From a virus, in IMG/VR virus record IMGVR_UViG_3300006175_000012, positions 1-64,000 of that record: a stretch of 64,000 nucleotides of DNA; one strand, given 5' to 3'. Numbering within the stretch: position 1 is the stretch's first letter; the number at the start of each line of letters is the position of its first letter. The notes beneath the pieces were generated by a model. That model was not told the DNA's origin. It saw nothing but the letters and a program-made list of their open reading frames with translations, and searched no databases. This document shows positions 29,968-37,892 of this stretch, one piece after another. The position numbers and the translations under genes are program-made.

Positions 29968-30303
29968 ATGCCCGACGCGCCGACCCCGATCCAGATCCTC
30001 GCGACCGGCCCGGACTGGACCTGGTACTGCGACGCCACGATCGCCATACACGGCGCCGACTACTCCCGGCGACGCGGACAATGCCGATGCGGCTGGCGAA
30101 CCAGCGACGCACACTCCAGTCAGATGCAGGAACTGCTCGACCTGTGCGACCGGCATCGGACCACCAGCGCACAACGGCGCGGCGAGTACCGCCGCACCCT
30201 GCCGCCGAGTACACGCACGCCTGAGGAGATGGACGCGGAGATCAACGCGGGCCTGGACGCGATACACGCGATCATCGGCGAGATGGAGGAACGCTACGGC
30301 TGA
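29968..30303 (+). CDS. Hypothetical protein (111 aa)
   Basis: ATG at 29968, after GACAATGCGACACTTGCGCC. Reads PDWTWYCDATIAIHGADYS and CRCGWRTSDAHSSQMQ, a Cys/His pair arrangement, then charged helices. Possible zinc-binding; the family is not recognised. Confidence 0.5.
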   Translation: MPDAPTPIQILATGPDWTWYCDATIAIHGADYSRRRGQCRCGWRTSDAHSSQMQELLDLCDRHRTTSAQRRGEYRRTLPPSTRTPEEMDAEINAGLDAIHAIIGEMEERYG

Positions 30304-30336
30304 CCTCGAGGCCGCCACTTAGGCGCTGACAGGCGG

Positions 30337-30531
30337 TCACGCCGCCTCGCGTGCCCGGCTGACCGGCGCCTCCAGCAGCAGCGCCGCCAACTGCGCCAGC
30401 AGACCCGGGACGCCGCACGTGCACGGCCCTTCGGTCTCGTCGTAGAACCGGCAGTTGACCCAATGCGTCCAGTTGCGTTCCACCGCGGCGGCTTGCAGGC
30501 GCGCGGCGAGGTCCGGCGAGACGGTGACCAT
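30337..30531 (-). CDS. Small hypothetical protein (64 aa)
   Basis: ATG at 30531. Helical start (VSPDLAARLQAAAVERNWTH), then CRFYDETEGPCTCGVPG and another helix. The cysteines could bind metal. Convergent with the plus-strand gene. Confidence 0.45.
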   Translation of the reverse strand: MVTVSPDLAARLQAAAVERNWTHWVNCRFYDETEGPCTCGVPGLLAQLAALLLEAPVSRAREAA

Positions 30532-30660
30532 CACGCCCCCTGTGTAGCGCACGATGCTGACAAACGCACCCGCCGCGTCGTATCGGCGCGCTAGTCTCGA
30601 ACCTGCGCGCCTTCCCCGCCCCCGTGACTGGCGCGCCTGGCCCTGGACGTTTCGGGCCGC

Positions 30661-30697
30661 GCTGTCCCGGCCGACCCCCCAGTGCCGCCGGGACAGC
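30661..30697 (-). terminator. 10-bp hairpin after the 30704-30862 gene
   Basis: GCTGTCCCGG and CCGGGACAGC (30661-30670, 30688-30697) lie 7 nt beyond the stop of the gene to the right. Ends the minus-strand unit running from 35.6 kb. Confidence 0.65.
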
Positions 30698-30703
30698 GGC
30701 GTC

Positions 30704-30862
30704 TCAACGCCCCCGCAGGGACTCCGCGACCAGGTGCCGCCCGAACTCCAGATGCACCCCGACCACGCCCGTCCACGTGCGGGACCGCCAGCCGCCGCAC
30801 ACGCAGAAACCCCAACTGCCGTGACGGCCAGCCCAATACATGACCGGCTCGTGCTCACCCAC
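30704..30862 (-). CDS. Small protein, MYWAGRHGSWGFCVCGGWRS-type (52 aa)
   Basis: GTG at 30862, or ATG at 30841. WGFCVCGGWRSRTWTGVVGV and HLEFGRHLVAES recall a small family I have seen in actinophages and actinomycete elements. The function is unknown. Overlaps the upstream gene by 8 nt. Confidence 0.5.
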   Translation of the reverse strand: MGEHEPVMYWAGRHGSWGFCVCGGWRSRTWTGVVGVHLEFGRHLVAESLRGR

Positions 30863-31130
30863 TGGGCACCGCGTCCGGATCGACGAACGTGGCGTACGTG
30901 TCGATGCTCTTCTGCCGCCCCGCGAACACCGCGCATACCAACAGCGTGCCGCCCTTCGCCCGCGCATCGGCCTGCGCCATGTCCTCGGCGATGCGCGGCT
31001 CGTCGGTTGGGTAGTACTCAAGCCACCGCTCGCGGGACTCGACCCACCACCCGACCACAGTGCACCAGTCCATCTCCTCCCGCAGCTCCTCGGCGAGGAT
31101 CTCCGCAGCGTCGCGCACCTCGTCCGCCAT
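30855..31130 (-). CDS. Hypothetical protein (91 aa)
   Basis: ATG at 31130 in a TGATG overlap. Helices (MADEVRDAAEILAEELREEM) lead to a strand-rich region (LLVCAVFAGRQKSIDTYATF). No family recognised. Confidence 0.5.
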   Translation of the reverse strand: MADEVRDAAEILAEELREEMDWCTVVGWWVESRERWLEYYPTDEPRIAEDMAQADARAKGGTLLVCAVFAGRQKSIDTYATFVDPDAVPSG

Positions 31131-31549
31131 CACTTGCGCCCCGCGCTGCGCGAACCGGCATAGCTGGACTTGTACGACGACGAGCCGCCGGAACGCGAGC
31201 CGCCGCCGTACGACTTCGTGGTGCGGCTGCCGCCGCCGAACTGCGCCGTGTTCACCTTCGAACCCGTCACCGTGCCGCCCGCCGAGGACTTGTAGACGGC
31301 TTTCGCGGACGCGTCCTTGATCTGCGTGCGGTACGCGGTGGAGAAGTGCACGATCGTCACATGCGTGTACGTCGAGCGGTAGCTGGCGGGCAGATACGTG
31401 TTGTAGTAGGCGGGGCTGGACCAGTACGACCAGTACATCTGCTCCCAGCTGAGCGGCATCGGCGTGGGGATCGCCCCGGCGGGGCACAGGCCAGCGGCGA
31501 TCAGGTTGTACGCCTCCTGCGTGGTGGTCGTGTAGTAGCAGTCGTACAC
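31130..31549 (-). CDS. Tyr/Ser/Gly-rich lipoprotein-like protein, start uncertain
   Basis: Track start is GTG 31549 (139 residues). The same frame remains open upstream to 31642 and reads ALIGSTAACGSGYGG, which looks like the end of a lipoprotein signal with a lipobox cysteine, but TGA at 31643-31645 closes the frame and no ATG/GTG lies between. The C-terminus (SKVNTAQFGGGSRTTKSYGG...) is typical of surface-exposed low-complexity tails. The N-terminus may have been deleted, so this may be a damaged gene. Confidence 0.5.
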   Translation of the reverse strand: MYDCYYTTTTQEAYNLIAAGLCPAGAIPTPMPLSWEQMYWSYWSSPAYYNTYLPASYRSTYTHVTIVHFSTAYRTQIKDASAKAVYKSSAGGTVTGSKVNTAQFGGGSRTTKSYGGGSRSGGSSSYKSSYAGSRSAGRK

Positions 31550-31642
31550 GTTGCCGACGGTCTGGTAGTAGGCGGCCGGCGTGTAGGTGGCGTCGTCGCC
31601 TCCGTAGCCGGAGCCGCACGCGGCGGTGGAGCCTATGAGTGC

Positions 31643-31793
31643 TCACGTCATTCACTCCGTCGGCGTAGGTCGGCCCCGACGCAACGTGCACCGCCTCGTT
31701 GAGCGCGGTCGCGATCTCCTCGGCGAGGTCGTGCTGTACCTGCAACTCGCTAAGCGTGAGCCCAGGACGCAGCCTCATCGGGTGGCCGCTCAT
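31643..31793 (-). pseudogene. Truncated small gene with no stop of its own
   Basis: An ATG at 31793 (overlapping the upstream stop) starts MSGHPMRLRPGLTLSELQVQ and continues as a normal helical protein to about HVASGPTYADGVND. After that the frame continues as an arginine-rich non-coding-like frame without a stop, opposite the lipoprotein frame, and ends at the stop of the 30855 gene. A deletion or frameshift joining two genes would explain both this and the missing lipoprotein start. Confidence 0.4.
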
Positions 31794-32350
31794 GCCGCCG
31801 CCTCGATATCCGCGAGCGCCTGCAACTCGCCGACTCCACCCGCGTCCGCGAGATCCGTGAGCATCAGCCCGAAACGCTTGCAGTAGTCCGATGCGCCCGG
31901 CTCGGCCGGCAGAATCGCACACGGGGCCCGGTCGCCCTCACCGAGCTGCCACACCTCGTACGTCTCACGCGCAGCCACCCGAACCCAGCCCTGCGCCGCG
32001 AGGTAGGCGCGCGCCGCAGGCGGGGTATGCCGCCATGGGTCAACGGCGTTGGCGGGATGCGCCAGACGCAGCGAGCGGACGCGGGCCAACTCGCCGGCGA
32101 GAGCGTCAACGACGTCCGGCAGCTTCTCGCGCGCCAGCAGCCCGTCGGAGGTGTCCGCGCGCGCAGTAGCGGCCAGGGCGCGGTACTCGGCCAGGTCGGT
32201 CATCGCGGAGGCTCCGTCTCGTCGTCGCTCAGGCTCTCGATCTGTTGCAGCTGAGACTGTGCTCGCGCCCGCAGCGGCGAGCAGGGACTGGCATTCGGCC
32301 ACGGCCTGGTGGACGGCGATCGTGGTCGTGTAGTTGAGCGGTCTGGGCAT
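31790..32350 (-). CDS. Two-part hypothetical protein (186 aa), probable fusion
   Basis: ATG at 32350. Residues 1-50 (MPRPLNYTTTIAVHQAVAEC...) match the beginning of a family I know as a separate actinophage protein, while residues from 50 (MTDLAEYRALAATARADTSD...) look like another protein with its own potential start at 32203. Either the second gene starts at 32203 with no visible SD, or the two are fused. Function unknown. Confidence 0.5.
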   Translation of the reverse strand: MPRPLNYTTTIAVHQAVAECQSLLAAAGASTVSAATDREPERRRDGASAMTDLAEYRALAATARADTSDGLLAREKLPDVVDALAGELARVRSLRLAHPANAVDPWRHTPPAARAYLAAQGWVRVAARETYEVWQLGEGDRAPCAILPAEPGASDYCKRFGLMLTDLADAGGVGELQALADIEAAA

Positions 32351-32769
32351 TACCCGCGCCTCCCATCCGTGGCGAAGTCCGGGTCGATGCCGAGGATCGT
32401 GTACGGGCTGACGGGCTCGGGTTTCCCGCTGCCCGCGCGGATGTCGGAGCGCGCCATGATCCCGGCGACTTTCGACGCCAGCACGGCGCGCGTGACCGCC
32501 GCGTCCTGCGTGAAGTGCTGCATCGCGCACAGCGCCGTGAGCGCCACGTCTGCCAGTTCGTTCAGCAGGTCGTCCTGCGTGTGGGTGACGCCCTTGCGCG
32601 GGTTCTGGCCCACCATCCCGATGTACGCGGCTGCGGCCTCGCCGGCTTCCTCGACGAGTTTGAGCACGCGCATCGAGTCCTCGTGCGGGCCCGACTCGTT
32701 GGAGCGGTCGAGCCACGCGGTGATGTCGCGAACGTCCGCGAACGGGTCCCAGGCGGTTGCGTGGTCCAT
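32350..32769 (-). CDS. MazG-like nucleotide pyrophosphohydrolase
   Basis: 139 residues. VLKLVEEAGEAAAAYIG (EExxE) and LLNELADVALTALCAMQ (ExxD-like) are the paired metal-binding helices of the all-alpha NTP pyrophosphatase fold. MazG-type enzymes hydrolyse (d)NTPs and are common in phages; here it may clean the nucleotide pool or limit alarmones. Its TAATG links it to the next gene. Confidence 0.75.
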   Translation of the reverse strand: MDHATAWDPFADVRDITAWLDRSNESGPHEDSMRVLKLVEEAGEAAAAYIGMVGQNPRKGVTHTQDDLLNELADVALTALCAMQHFTQDAAVTRAVLASKVAGIMARSDIRAGSGKPEPVSPYTILGIDPDFATDGRRG

Positions 32770-32771
32770 CG

Positions 32772-33206
32772 TCAGTCCCCTTGTTTCTCGGTGGCGGACG
32801 CGGTCTCGGCCGCGAACGTGAGCAGGTCGTCCAGGGTCCGCACCCAGTACTCGTCGTCGGGTGGCGGCAGTTCGCTGGCGTCGCCGGGCAGGTCGCGCAG
32901 CAGCCGGGCGTGCAGCGCCTCGAACGCGTTGCGCCACCGGTCGCGCTGAAGTTCAGCACGGCGGGCACGATTGCCCAGGGCGTTAAGGCCCTCGCGCGCC
33001 TCGGCCAGATCGGCCTTTACGGAGGCGACTGCGGCATCCCGCCACGCGATCAGGTCCGCGACGATCTCGGTCTCGCCCATCGGCGTGAAGTCGGCCTCGG
33101 TCATCGTGCCGTACTGCCAGGCCTCCCATGAGCGCGTGCAGGCGTACTCGCCGTGCAGGATCTCGTGCAGTTCGTCATCGGCGCCGGGCGCCGCGTTGTC
33201 GGGCAT
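32772..33206 (-). CDS. Helical hypothetical protein (144 aa)
   Basis: ATG at 33206 in TGATG. Charged helices throughout (ADLIAWRDAAVASVKADLAE, LNALGNRARRAELQRDRWRN). No enzyme motif; probable coiled coil. Confidence 0.5.
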   Translation of the reverse strand: MPDNAAPGADDELHEILHGEYACTRSWEAWQYGTMTEADFTPMGETEIVADLIAWRDAAVASVKADLAEAREGLNALGNRARRAELQRDRWRNAFEALHARLLRDLPGDASELPPPDDEYWVRTLDDLLTFAAETASATEKQGD

Positions 33207-33553
33207 CAGATCTCCAAGGCGCGCTTGAGGTCGGCCAGGAACTGGTTGACGGCGAGCTGCGGCCCGCGTGCGAACGCGTCGACGATCCCGCGCGCACGCT
33301 CGACCTGCAGGCAGGCGTGCTCGTACTCTTCGCGGACGGTCGGCTCCCAACCGGTGTACTTCGCGAGCTCGACGGTCAGTCGCTCGATCTCCCGCCTGCG
33401 CGCCTCGTTCTGCGCGTCTAGCAGCCGGATCGCCGACGCCGACTCGGGCATGCAGCCCGCGCCGTCCAGGTAGTCGATGCCATCCTGGATCGCGGAGTAG
33501 CCGGGGTGCGCGGACAGCACGGCAGTGTCGTCGGCGTTGGTCTGGTCGGCCAT
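33206..33553 (-). CDS. Coiled-coil hypothetical protein (115 aa)
   Basis: ATG at 33553 in TGATG. Long charged helix (LLDAQNEARRREIERLTVEL, then VERARGIVDAFARG), with PQLAVNQFLADLKRALEI at the end. No family recognised. Confidence 0.5.
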   Translation of the reverse strand: MADQTNADDTAVLSAHPGYSAIQDGIDYLDGAGCMPESASAIRLLDAQNEARRREIERLTVELAKYTGWEPTVREEYEHACLQVERARGIVDAFARGPQLAVNQFLADLKRALEI

Positions 33554-33855
33554 CAGAACGCGCCGCCCGAGACCTGCTCGAACGCCTCTAGCGCGTCCGC
33601 GAGTACCTCGCCGTCGTCCACGATGGCGCGCAGCCACGACGGAACCTGCAGGCGCAGTGTCGAGGCAATCGGGTCGCCCTCGCACACGTCCGCGATTGCG
33701 GTCTCGAACAGCAGCGGCAGACCGAAGCCGAAACGCTCGGTACCGCCCACCAGCGCGATCTTCGGGTAGAAGTGTTCGATGTTCCAGGGCGTGTTGTTGA
33801 CGGCTGCGAGCCGCCGCATCATCTCGGCGGGTTCGGGCATCTTGGTGAGCTTCAC
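33553..33855 (-). CDS. Hypothetical protein (100 aa)
   Basis: GTG at 33855 with AAGGAACACCC upstream. Reads MKLTKMPEPAEMMRRLAAVN, NIEHFYPKIALVGGTERFGF, a compact alpha/beta protein. No family recognised. First gene after a hairpin leader. Confidence 0.5.
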   Translation of the reverse strand: MKLTKMPEPAEMMRRLAAVNNTPWNIEHFYPKIALVGGTERFGFGLPLLFETAIADVCEGDPIASTLRLQVPSWLRAIVDDGEVLADALEAFEQVSGGAF

Positions 33856-33887
33856 GGGTGTTCCTTCATTGGTAGCGGATCGGGTGG

Positions 33888-33915
33888 CCCCGCCCGGCGC
33901 GGGGCTCGGGCGGGG
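33888..33915 (-). terminator. 8-bp GC hairpin CCCCGCCC/GGGCGGGG
   Basis: Lies between the FtsK-gamma-like gene and the 33855 gene; it is followed on the minus strand by CCCGATCCGCTACC, as in the leaders at 10.5 and 7.2 kb. Either a terminator or a leader structure. Confidence 0.55.
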
Positions 33916-33924
33916 AAGGGCCGG

Positions 33925-34194
33925 TTAGGCGGCAGCCTCGGCGTGGATCGCGTCGAGCGTCGCGTTCAACTGGTCGCGGGGAACCAGGACCTCGCGTGCG
34001 GACGACCCGCACGCAGGGCCGACGATGCCGCGCTCCTCCATCAGGTTCAGCAGCCAGCCGCACTTGACGAACCCGACGCGCATCCAGCGTTGGAGCGCGG
34101 ACCGGGCGGCGTGCTGGGTCTTGATGACGCGCTCGGTGGCTTGGAGAAGTAGTTCGAGGTCGTCACCGATCGATGAGCGGACGCGCTCGGGCAT
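33925..34194 (-). CDS. Stand-alone FtsK gamma-like domain (89 aa)
   Basis: Nearly the whole protein is a winged helix like the C-terminal gamma domain of FtsK: LLLQATERVIKTQHAARSAL, QRWMRVGFVKCGWLLNLMEE, RGIVGPACGSSAREVLV. In FtsK this domain binds KOPS and XerD. No ATPase is attached. It could be a DNA-sequence reader working with the integrase or the transfer ATPase, and the link is inference. Confidence 0.7.
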   Translation of the reverse strand: MPERVRSSIGDDLELLLQATERVIKTQHAARSALQRWMRVGFVKCGWLLNLMEERGIVGPACGSSAREVLVPRDQLNATLDAIHAEAAA

Positions 34195-34195
34195 G

Positions 34196-34516
34196 TCAGG
34201 CTCCGTTCTTGGCGTCGCAGGCGACGCACGTCATGGGCGACTCGTAAGCCATCTCGTCGCGCGGCGCGAACTCGCCGCAGATCTCGCACTCCGCCAGCGA
34301 CTCGCAGTACGAGCACGGCGCGCTGATGTGGCATGAGCAGGAGTCCTCGCCGGTCATCGCGCGCAGCCGGGCGTAACCCTCTTCACGGCCCCACTGCGTC
34401 TCGGCGGCGCGCGAGGCGCCCTGCGGGATGACGCCCGCGACGAACCGGTCGTAGTCGCGCTGTTCGGGCGTCATGCGGTTCCAGATCGCGAGGCGGCGCT
34501 CCTGCGCGGTGGTCAT
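34196..34516 (-). CDS. Four-CxxC zinc protein (106 aa)
   Basis: After a helical start, SCSCHISAPCSYCESLAECE, ICGEF and MTCVACDAKNGA give at least four cysteine pairs, fitting one or two zinc sites. Lies 2 nt before the FtsK-gamma-like gene. Confidence 0.55.
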   Translation of the reverse strand: MTTAQERRLAIWNRMTPEQRDYDRFVAGVIPQGASRAAETQWGREEGYARLRAMTGEDSCSCHISAPCSYCESLAECEICGEFAPRDEMAYESPMTCVACDAKNGA

Positions 34517-34788
34517 CAGCGGCCTTCCGGGTCGAGGGAATCGAGCAGTTCGCGGCCCGCGTCGGCCGGGACGGCGGTGAGACGCAGATCCGCGTTGATC
34601 GGGCCAGGCTTCAGCAGCCCCGCCTCAAGCAACTCCTCGACCTCGGCGGTCATCGTCACGTTGCGAGGCTCGGGCGACCGGTCGATCCACCAGACGATGC
34701 GGTGGCCGCCGCTGGAGTAGCCGCGGAAGACGCGGCCGTCTGCGGCGGCGCGCAGGGCCGCGAGCCGGGCGGGGGAGAGGGTGGGCAT
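34516..34788 (-). CDS. Hypothetical protein (90 aa)
   Basis: ATG at 34788 in TGATG. LAALRAAADGRVFRGYSSGG, HRIVWWIDRSPEPRNVTMTA, then EVEELLEAGLLKPG, resembling a small winged-helix-like or barrel domain. No family recognised. Confidence 0.5.
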   Translation of the reverse strand: MPTLSPARLAALRAAADGRVFRGYSSGGHRIVWWIDRSPEPRNVTMTAEVEELLEAGLLKPGPINADLRLTAVPADAGRELLDSLDPEGR

Positions 34789-35168
34789 CAGGCGCTCGCC
34801 TTCGCGAACTCGGGCAGCTCGCACGCGGCGTGCGCCACCGGCAGCCACCGGTCCGGCTCCATGTCCAGCCGCGAGATGTTCCCGAGATAGCCGTACGACC
34901 TCGGGTGCACATACACGCCGATACCGTCCTCGGTCCAGTAGGCGTACGCGCCGGGGACATGGTGCGACTCGTCGAACCGCTGATAGCGGGGGGCCGCGTT
35001 GCCGTCGATCCACAGGTAGCCCAGTTCGTCCTGGAAGACGGCGCCCGCCTTCGTCGTGGAGATCGGCACCCACCCCCAGCTCGCGGGCGTCTTGGCGATG
35101 TCGCGCACGCGGGGCGGGGTGGGCCAGCCGGGCAGGTCGAACGCGCGGGCGTGCGGGGAAGTGGTCAT
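34788..35168 (-). CDS. Hypothetical protein (126 aa)
   Basis: Strand-rich, with several Trp and Tyr (SWGWVPISTTKAGAVFQDEL, GYLWIDG, AYAYWTEDGIGVYVHPRSYG). No family recognised; coupled to both neighbours. Confidence 0.5.
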   Translation of the reverse strand: MTTSPHARAFDLPGWPTPPRVRDIAKTPASWGWVPISTTKAGAVFQDELGYLWIDGNAAPRYQRFDESHHVPGAYAYWTEDGIGVYVHPRSYGYLGNISRLDMEPDRWLPVAHAACELPEFAKASA

Positions 35169-35578
35169 CAGGAGGCTCCGATCAGGTCGGTCAGGCGGGC
35201 GCGCTTCGGGCTCTTGACCTCGTAGCCGTCGATCACGGCGTCGAGCAGAGCGCGGTCGGCCTCGCTGTAGCCGAACCCCCACACCAGGCGGCGCGCGGTT
35301 GCGGCCAGGCCGACCTGCTGCGGTTCGGTGGCGGTGGCGGCGCGGTAGGCCTTCGCGGCGGCGCGGCCCACGGCCGAGGCGTATGTGCGGATCAGGCCGG
35401 CGGAGGCTCCGCGTGCGGCGAGCAGGTCGGCGACGGTCACGACGCGGGCGGCGGCGTTCACGCGGGCCGCGATCAGCGCGAGGTTGAAGCGGCGGCGCTG
35501 CGCGGAGTCGAACCGGCCGGGCTTGTCGGCGCGGCGGGCGCGCGGCGCCTTGGGCTGGCGGTCCATCGGCAGCTTCAT
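35168..35578 (-). CDS. Basic helical protein (136 aa)
   Basis: Arg/Lys-rich start (KAPRARRADKPGRFDSAQRR), then helical (VVTVADLLAARGASAGLIRT). Preceded by GGAGGGG and a hairpin leader at 35624-35645. Possible nucleic-acid binder. Confidence 0.5.
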   Translation of the reverse strand: MKLPMDRQPKAPRARRADKPGRFDSAQRRRFNLALIAARVNAAARVVTVADLLAARGASAGLIRTYASAVGRAAAKAYRAATATEPQQVGLAATARRLVWGFGYSEADRALLDAVIDGYEVKSPKRARLTDLIGAS

Positions 35579-35623
35579 CTCGGGGTCCCCTCCGGTTGGT
35601 TCTCTGATCGGGCGAGCGAGGAT

Positions 35624-35645
35624 GCCCGGCCCCGAAGGGCCGGGC
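35624..35645 (-). terminator. 9-bp hairpin with CGAA (UUCG on the minus strand) loop
   Basis: GCCCGGCCC and GGGCCGGGC flank a 4-nt loop that reads TTCG on the minus strand, a very stable tetraloop. It lies between the 35654 and 35578 genes, followed by CCCGATCAGAGAACC. Confidence 0.65.
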
Positions 35646-35653
35646 GGGGGGTC

Positions 35654-35824
35654 TCAGTAGCTGAGTCGCTCGACGTAGCCGTAGCCGACGCTTTCGGCGA
35701 TGTTGGCGTGACCGCTGCAGAGCCGGAAGTCGATGCGGCCGGTGTGCTCGTTGCGCACGATGGCGTCGACCTTCTTGGTGCACTTCGCCTCGTCGCACTG
35801 GCTGTAGGCGGTCTGCGTGGTCAT
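35654..35824 (-). CDS. Small zinc-binding protein (56 aa)
   Basis: ATG at 35824 with GAGGAG upstream. SQCDEAKCTKKV and LCSGHANIAE give C-x4-C, C and H. Divergent from the HTH gene at 35959. Function unknown. Confidence 0.5.
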   Translation of the reverse strand: MTTQTAYSQCDEAKCTKKVDAIVRNEHTGRIDFRLCSGHANIAESVGYGYVERLSY

Positions 35825-35864
35825 TTCCAACTCCTCGGCTTGGCGTCTCCCGCTAACACCAATC

Positions 35865-35945
35865 ATAGGCCAACACGTAGCCCTGTCAATAGGCCAACGC
35901 ATAGCCCAACAAGATTCTTCCGTGTTGCCCTTTTCGTTGGCCAAC
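35865..35945. promoter_or_regulatory. Operator array between divergent genes
   Basis: ATAGGCCAACACGTAGCCC (35865-35883) and ATAGGCCAACGCATAGCCC (35889-35907) repeat at a 24-bp step; a perfect GTTGGCCAAC palindrome (35936-35945) shares the GGCCAAC core. The likely binder is the HTH protein encoded just downstream (35959). Confidence 0.65.
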
Positions 35946-35958
35946 TCGTCGTGCAATC

Positions 35959-36225
35959 ATGAGGACCATGGCCACTCGCGAACCCACCGCCGAGCACTCG
36001 GACCTCTTCGCCCGCTTCAAGCGGCATTACGAAGCCGCAAACAAGCTCGAACCCGACGTGAAAACGGCGGCTGTAGAGGAGATGCGCGCCGGCATGACCG
36101 TCGGCCAACTCGCGAAGGCCACCGGCATGACAGACGAAGTGTTCCGTCGGCTGGCCCGAGCGAACGGGATCGATCGACACCGCGAGCCAACGGTCGGCAA
36201 GGACGCGAAGCCGAAGGACTCCTGA
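35959..36225 (+). CDS. Small HTH regulator, ANGIDRHREP type (88 aa)
   Basis: ATG at 35959 is the first codon after a short AT-rich stretch. Residues 30-70 hold VEEMRAGMTVGQLAKATGMT, then FRRLARANGIDRHREPT. The same VRPAVIV...RQMARENGVEPLREPT arrangement is seen in the gene at 48884, so the two are paralogues. Likely controls the divergent minus operon and itself. Confidence 0.65.
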   Translation: MRTMATREPTAEHSDLFARFKRHYEAANKLEPDVKTAAVEEMRAGMTVGQLAKATGMTDEVFRRLARANGIDRHREPTVGKDAKPKDS

Positions 36226-36230
36226 CCGCA

Positions 36231-37892
36231 TCACGCCGCCCGAAGTCCGTCGAACTGAGTGGCGGCCAGCGGCGGCTGCCCATCGCCCTCGCACCCGTGC
36301 TTGCGCATGCCGCCGCTGGCCGCCACCGACCGCACCTGGCCGCAGCCCGGGCATATCCCCTTCGGGCGTCCCGTCTCGGACAGCGCCTGCCGCTCGCGCG
36401 AGTACGCGGATATCGCGTCAAGGCACGCCCGGCAGGGACTCTCGCCGAGTCGGCGATGCCGCTGGTAGCCGTAAGGCTTCCCGCACGCGTTCGATGCCGC
36501 TGCTTCCCGCGCGGCCAGCTTCGGCATCCGCTCGCGGCCGACCGTTTCCTTGAACGTCGCCCGCAGGCTCTCGATCTCGCGGGCCTGTGAGGCGATCACC
36601 CGCCGCTGTTGCTCGCACTGCCCCCGCAGATCCGCGAGTTGCACCTCTTGCGCGGCGAGGCGGCGGCGCGCGGCCGTCAACTCCCGCTCCAGCGCCCGCG
36701 CCTCGCCGCGCTGCGCGTCCTCGCGTTTCCACATCCGGCACGGCGCGCACCTCGGGATCCGTTCGCGCTTATGCCGGTTCCAGCCCTCCCGGGTGCCGCA
36801 CTCCGGCCAGCGCGGATCGTCCTTGCTCGGCGGCAGCTCCCTCGGCGCCCTGGCTTTCGCGCCGACCTTGCGCCGGTTGACCGCCGCCGCCGCCTCGTCC
36901 GTGGTCGTATCCAGGTATACGGAGGTCACCGAAATGTCCGAGTGCCCGAGGATGTGCGCGATCAGCGCGGGGTCGGCCTTCGCCTCACGGGCGAGCAGCG
37001 TGCCGGTGGTGTGGCGCAGCCCGTGCGGCACGTAGTGGCGGCCGAGCGCGGAGCGCGCGCAGCGCTCCACGATCCGGCGCACCATCGCGGCGTTGAACCG
37101 GTGCCGCTCCGGCGAGAGCAACAGTGCCTGCGCGTCGCCCTTGATCAGGTGGTGGTTCTTGTCGTACCGGTCAGGAGTGTCGCCAGGCACTGGGCGCCAT
37201 TGGTCGATGTAGTCGCGGATCAGCGTGGCGCAGGCGTCGGTGAGCGGCACCGTACGTGCCTTACGTCCCTTGCCGCGGCGGATCTGCGCCACCCAGTGCC
37301 CGGACGGCTCCGCCTCGATGTCGCCCAGGTCGAGGTTCTGCACGTCGCCGTTGCGCAGCCCGGATTCACCGGTCAGCCGGATCACGATCTCGTCGCGCAC
37401 CCACGCGCCGCGGTCGCCGTGGTAGGAGCCGTGGCCGGTACGGGCCGCAGCGATCATCGCTTCCAGTTCGGGGCGCGAGAGCGCCGCGCGTTCGGGGCCG
37501 GCTTTCTTGCGCGGCAGTGGGGGTGTCGCGACGTCGCGCATCGGGTTCTCGCGCAGCCACCGGTTGGCGTCGGCGAACGCGAACAGCCCCTTGCCCGACT
37601 TGTGGCAGTGGCGCAGCGTCGCGGGGCCCGCGCCCTTCTGGGCGTGGCTCGGCAGCCGTGCGCCTTGGACGCGGTAGTGCGCGAGCCATTCGACGATCTC
37701 GGCGGCCTCGACGCTGTCGCAGGTACGGTCGGGGCCGAGGTGGTCGACAAGGCGCCGGGAGTAGGCGAGGTAGCCGCGGGCGGACTGGGCGCTGAACGTG
37801 TCGGCGTCGACGCGGGCGAGCAGGTGTTTTTCGTAGGCGCGCCAGGCGGCGTCGAGGGTGACGGTCAGGTCGCGTTCGCGCGGGGCGGCCAT
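36231..37892 (-). CDS. Tyrosine recombinase (integrase) with cysteine-rich C-terminal extension
   Basis: ATG at 37892 in TGATG; 553 residues. N-terminal SAM-like domain 10-110, catalytic domain 140-340. Visible residues: R180 in GESGLRNGD, H290-x2-R293 in HGLRHTTG, H317 in LGHSD and Y326 in VYLD. From 340 the protein continues about 210 residues: CGTREGWNRHKRERIPRCAP..C, a charged coiled coil (400-445), CGKPYGYQRHRRLGESPCRAC and a final CPGCG pair. These repeated CG-x-GY/W-x2H...PC-x2-C modules resemble small actinophage zinc-binding proteins and are unusual on an integrase. It integrates the element; its attachment site is not evident. Confidence 0.9.
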   Translation of the reverse strand: MAAPRERDLTVTLDAAWRAYEKHLLARVDADTFSAQSARGYLAYSRRLVDHLGPDRTCDSVEAAEIVEWLAHYRVQGARLPSHAQKGAGPATLRHCHKSGKGLFAFADANRWLRENPMRDVATPPLPRKKAGPERAALSRPELEAMIAAARTGHGSYHGDRGAWVRDEIVIRLTGESGLRNGDVQNLDLGDIEAEPSGHWVAQIRRGKGRKARTVPLTDACATLIRDYIDQWRPVPGDTPDRYDKNHHLIKGDAQALLLSPERHRFNAAMVRRIVERCARSALGRHYVPHGLRHTTGTLLAREAKADPALIAHILGHSDISVTSVYLDTTTDEAAAAVNRRKVGAKARAPRELPPSKDDPRWPECGTREGWNRHKRERIPRCAPCRMWKREDAQRGEARALERELTAARRRLAAQEVQLADLRGQCEQQRRVIASQAREIESLRATFKETVGRERMPKLAAREAAASNACGKPYGYQRHRRLGESPCRACLDAISAYSRERQALSETGRPKGICPGCGQVRSVAASGGMRKHGCEGDGQPPLAATQFDGLRAA

